Of a stretch of DNA of 8,078 bases, positions 6,437 through 8,078 are shown piece by piece; position 1 is the first letter of the stretch, and each line of letters starts with the position of its first letter. The stretch comes from an uncultured Saprospiraceae bacterium (GTDB lineage Bacteria > Bacteroidota > Bacteroidia > Chitinophagales > Saprospiraceae), in contig CALGLY010000528.1 in assembly GCA_937959095.1 (NCBI GenBank), positions 1-8,078 on the forward strand, given 5' to 3'. The position numbers and the translations under genes are program-made. The notes under the pieces were generated by a model. It saw only the letters and a list, made by a program, of their open reading frames with translations. It had not been told where the DNA came from and searched no databases.

Positions 6437-6479
6437 TATTTAGATTGTAAAACGAACTTAATTGAGCTTACTAACGTTG

Positions 6480-6486
6480 AGGAGGT
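6480..6486 (+). promoter_or_regulatory. Strong Shine-Dalgarno-like AGGAGGT before the TPR gene
   Basis: A full AGGAGGT lies 8 nt before an in-frame TTG (6495) but 44 nt before the ATG at 6531. It is the only argument for a TTG start. As Bacteroidota rarely depend on such sites, I kept the ATG, but this leaves the start open. Confidence 0.4.
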
Positions 6487-6530
6487 AAAGAATATTGATT
6501 TCCAAAATTTTCTCACAGATAAAAGTGATA

Positions 6531-7766
6531 ATGATGAAAGTACTAAAGATGAGTTTGATATGTTTGAGCATGGTTTTTACGTTAGCTGCACAAATTCAAG
6601 TTGGTACACCTTGGACAGGAAGAAGCTATACAACTGAAAGCATGGGCCGAGATAATGAGCGTTTTTTGCGTCAAGCAGATATACATTATCGGCTAGGTAA
6701 TATAGAAGAAACTTTCTTTGCACTACAAAGTGCTGTGGAAAGCAATCCACAGTCGCCACACGCACTATTGCAACGTGCCAATTTCAAACACTTACTTGGT
6801 ATGGAGACAGAAGCAGCGCAAGATGTTGTACTGGCCAACCGCCTTAATCCATACGCTGCGGACTTATATGGTTACAATGGTCCCAATAGTCCGTTACGTG
6901 TACTTGCTTATCAGCCTGAAAACGCGCTAGGTGAACTGGATTTTGCTAAGCGTAACTTATACTATTATGAAGCACTTGACTTAGCAGCAGCGGAGGAAAG
7001 TAATGATAATATGGAACTAGAACTTCTCAATGAGATTCTCATTGAGATAGAAGAAAATCGCTTGGAAGATGCATTGAGCCTTCTATATTCTCTTATAAGT
7101 CTCTATTCTGAGTCCGCAATTGCCTACGATTTAAAAGGCGTAGTACTATACAAGCAAAAAAAATATGTGGAAGCAGAGGCAGCACTTTCTAAATCCGTAG
7201 GTTTTGAACCTGACTTTGCTATCGCTTGGTACAATCTAAGTCTCGTGAAGCGCGCGCAAGGACAACTTGAACAAGCAAAACGCTTCTTAGATAAGGCGAT
7301 AGAGCAACAAGCAGACTTAACGAAAGCTTACTTTGATCGTGCATTGGTAAAAAAATCACTTGGTGATAAGGAGGGTGCACTGGAAGACTACAATAAAGTG
7401 ATTGATATGCGTGGTGAATACTATTTAGAAGCTTATCTAAATAGAGGTTTGACGCGTAAAATGCTCGGCGATTTCAATGGCGCACTTGCCGACCTCGATA
7501 AGGTAATAGAAGAACAGCCACGAAATGGATTGCTCTATAAAAATAGAGGAAATCTACATTTCCTTTTCGGCAACTATAATAAGGCAATTAACGATTATAC
7601 TAGAGCTATTTTTCAAGACCAAAACTTTGCAGAAGCTTACTATAATAGAGGATTAGCACGATTTTTAGTCTATGACAATACGGAAGCATGTATGGATTTG
7701 ACGAAGAGTAAGCAATTAGGTTACGAGCGTGCAGAAGAGAAATTGAGGTATTTTTGTAGTAACTAA
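6531..7766 (+). CDS. Secreted or periplasmic TPR-repeat protein
   Basis: A 411-residue protein with a signal peptide (K3 and K6, hydrophobic 7-18, TLAA/QIQ, cleavage near residue 20), then mostly tetratricopeptide repeats. A first pair covers about 42-108 (ADIHYRLGNIEETFFALQSA and following). A linker (109-160) rich in Tyr, Asn and Pro has no repeat pattern. About seven repeats fill 161-398, the clearest beginning YDLKGVVLYKQKKYVEA, AWYNLSLVKRAQGQ, AYFDRALVKKSLGD, AYLNRGLTRKMLGD, LYKNRGNLHFLFGN and AYYNRGLARF. No enzyme domain is seen, so it is probably a protein-binding scaffold. Two starts compete: ATG 6531 (or 6534), giving a normal signal peptide, and TTG 6495, adding 12 residues but well placed after AGGAGGT. 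It is divergent from the sigma gene, and copies of the 15-bp motif lie on both sides, so shared control with the regulator operon is possible. Confidence 0.85.
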   Translation: MMKVLKMSLICLSMVFTLAAQIQVGTPWTGRSYTTESMGRDNERFLRQADIHYRLGNIEETFFALQSAVESNPQSPHALLQRANFKHLLGMETEAAQDVVLANRLNPYAADLYGYNGPNSPLRVLAYQPENALGELDFAKRNLYYYEALDLAAAEESNDNMELELLNEILIEIEENRLEDALSLLYSLISLYSESAIAYDLKGVVLYKQKKYVEAEAALSKSVGFEPDFAIAWYNLSLVKRAQGQLEQAKRFLDKAIEQQADLTKAYFDRALVKKSLGDKEGALEDYNKVIDMRGEYYLEAYLNRGLTRKMLGDFNGALADLDKVIEEQPRNGLLYKNRGNLHFLFGNYNKAINDYTRAIFQDQNFAEAYYNRGLARFLVYDNTEACMDLTKSKQLGYERAEEKLRYFCSN

Positions 7767-7773
7767 TCCTTAT

Positions 7774-7788
7774 GATAGTAAAGCTATT
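7774..7788. promoter_or_regulatory. Candidate operator copy C (inverted: GATAGTAAAGCTATT)
   Basis: The reverse complement, AATAGCTTTACTATC, matches copies A and B. It lies 7 bp after the TPR stop and 13 bp before a -7-like element (7802-7809), where the -33 box would be expected. A bound protein could replace or block sigma contact there. Confidence 0.45.
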
Positions 7789-7801
7789 TTAAATAAAATA
7801 T

Positions 7802-7809
7802 TACCTTTG
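7802..7809 (+). promoter_or_regulatory. Bacteroidota-type -7 promoter element TACCTTTG
   Basis: A full match to TAnnTTTG, the known Bacteroidota -7 element. No TTG-type -33 box stands about 19 bp upstream; that place is taken by operator copy C. It would drive the gene beginning near 8073 or a small RNA over the structured region. Confidence 0.5.
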
Positions 7810-7830
7810 TATTGATTTAGTAACATTAGC

Positions 7831-7856
7831 CTTAGTTTAATCTCAATTGAACTAAG
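7831..7856. repeat. Hairpin with 11-bp stem and CTCA loop
   Basis: CTTAGTTTAAT pairs with ATTGAACTAAG around CTCA; on the plus-strand RNA all eleven positions pair, one as U-G. It ends exactly where the terminal inverted repeat begins (7857). No T-run follows, so it is not a standard terminator. Confidence 0.55.
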
Positions 7857-8017
7857 TACACTGTAACAGAAATTTCTTTGCATTTATGACTGCTTCTTTT
7901 TCCAGTTTTCTTTGTTACAAAATCGGGCTTCATAACTAGTTATGTTCCCAATTTTGTGCCTCGAATACTAAAAAAATAAGCTTAGTCAAAATACAAATAA
8001 ACTTTTGTTACAGTGTA
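7857..8017. mobile_element. MITE-like 161-bp element with terminal inverted repeats and TA ends
   Basis: The left arm (7857-7890) and right arm (7985-8017) are inverted copies: the outer 12 bp, TACACTGTAACA/TGTTACAGTGTA, are perfect, and the next 22 positions match apart from four substitutions and one single-base gap. The interior has no ORF. If the outer TA is taken as a duplicated target, the element runs from 7859 to 8015 (157 bp) and fits a non-autonomous IS630/Tc1-mariner-type unit; this family link is inferred from TA alone. It could also be a structured RNA region. TTTGTTACA occurs once more inside (7911-7919). Confidence 0.55.
7917..7957. repeat. Long interrupted palindrome inside the MITE-like element
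   Basis: ACAAAAT pairs with ATTTTGT and GGG with CCC, and a perfect 14-bp palindrome, CATAACTAGTTATG (7931-7944), sits at the centre. Small mismatches separate the blocks. The DNA could form a cruciform, or the RNA a hairpin. It lies near the middle of the 161-bp element. Confidence 0.6.
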
Positions 8018-8072
8018 GTAAAGGATATAAGAAGCTATTTGAGTTTAAGTATTTTTCTATAGGAGAGAATAA

Positions 8073-8078
8073 ATGTGT
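8073..8078 (+). CDS. Possible start of the next plus-strand gene (two codons only)
   Basis: ATG TGT at the window edge follows AGGAGAG (8061-8067) by 5 nt, a good ribosome-binding arrangement. Nothing can be said about the product. Confidence 0.3.

Larger units (their letters stand above)
6304..6464. repeat. Imperfect direct duplication of about 60 bp, 100 bp apart
   Basis: The stretch 6304-6363 resembles 6403-6464 at an offset of 100-101 bp. The best part is TAATAG-T/C-TTTACTAT (6321-6335 and 6421-6435), and both copies end with CTTAATTG. The rest agrees only loosely and is AT-rich, so part of the likeness may be composition. One copy lies near the sigma gene and the other near the TPR gene, as expected if one control region was duplicated to serve divergent promoters. 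Confidence 0.45.
7767..8072. other. Gene-free 306-base stretch with promoter, hairpin and MITE-like element
   Basis: No ORF with a believable protein was found here. From left to right it holds operator copy C, a TAnnTTTG promoter element, an 11-bp-stem hairpin, a 161-bp element with terminal inverted repeats that encloses a further long palindrome, and a purine-rich ribosome-binding site before a possible start at 8073. If transcription starts near 7815, everything after it would be the 5' leader of the next gene. Confidence 0.6.

Noticed and set aside
7767..7800. Terminator directly after the TPR gene
   Set aside because: Only the ATAG/CTAT near-palindrome is present, far too weak a stem, with no proper T-run.
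1..8078. tRNA, rRNA, CRISPR array or full insertion sequence
   Set aside because: No cloverleaf, rRNA stretch, regular repeat-spacer pattern or transposase frame was seen on either strand.

Overview
The window looks like a chromosomal segment of an AT-rich member of the Bacteroidota. The signs are: a TolC/HlyD/ABC set with the protein features usual in that phylum, an ECF sigma factor of the Bacteroidota RpoE-like type, few Shine-Dalgarno sequences, a signal peptide ending in Gln-Asn, and one good match to the Bacteroidota -7 promoter element (TAnnTTTG). This assignment is inference from protein style and motifs; there is no rRNA or marker gene.

Layout. Positions 1-6293 hold eight co-oriented minus-strand genes, read from right to left. 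First come an ECF sigma factor (5772-6293) and a TetR-type regulator (4972-5760), 11 nt apart. A 128-nt gap follows, with a possible 12-codon leader ORF and two inverted repeats directly before the next start codon. Then comes a tightly packed group: an HPF/RaiA-like ribosome-associated protein (4553-4843), an unrecognised 63-residue protein (4365-4556), a hotdog acyl-CoA thioesterase (3970-4362) and an ABC exporter half-transporter (2234-3973), joined by 4-nt overlaps or a 2-nt gap. After a terminator-shaped hairpin (2177-2214) come the HlyD-type adaptor (782-2164) and a TolC-type outer-membrane protein (1-782, cut by the window edge), joined by a 1-nt overlap. On the plus strand, a secreted TPR protein (6531-7766) is divergent from the sigma gene. 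The last 306 bases (7767-8072) carry a promoter-like element, a hairpin and a 161-bp element with terminal inverted repeats, ending at a possible start codon of the next gene at 8073.

How it may work together. ABC, HlyD and TolC form a tripartite type I-like export machine crossing both membranes. The regulator genes just upstream probably control it. The exported substrate is not visible. The ABC nucleotide-binding domain is degenerate at the catalytic Glu, the H-loop His and the signature motif, so this machine is not a textbook exporter. A 15-bp near-palindrome (AATAGYTTTACTATY) occurs three times in the two intergenic regions around the TPR gene and is the best candidate for a shared operator. 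The most interesting points are the degenerate ATPase, the linkage of an HPF-like protein and a thioesterase to an exporter, the structured leader with its mini-ORF, the hairpin inside the transporter operon, and the MITE-like element at the right end.
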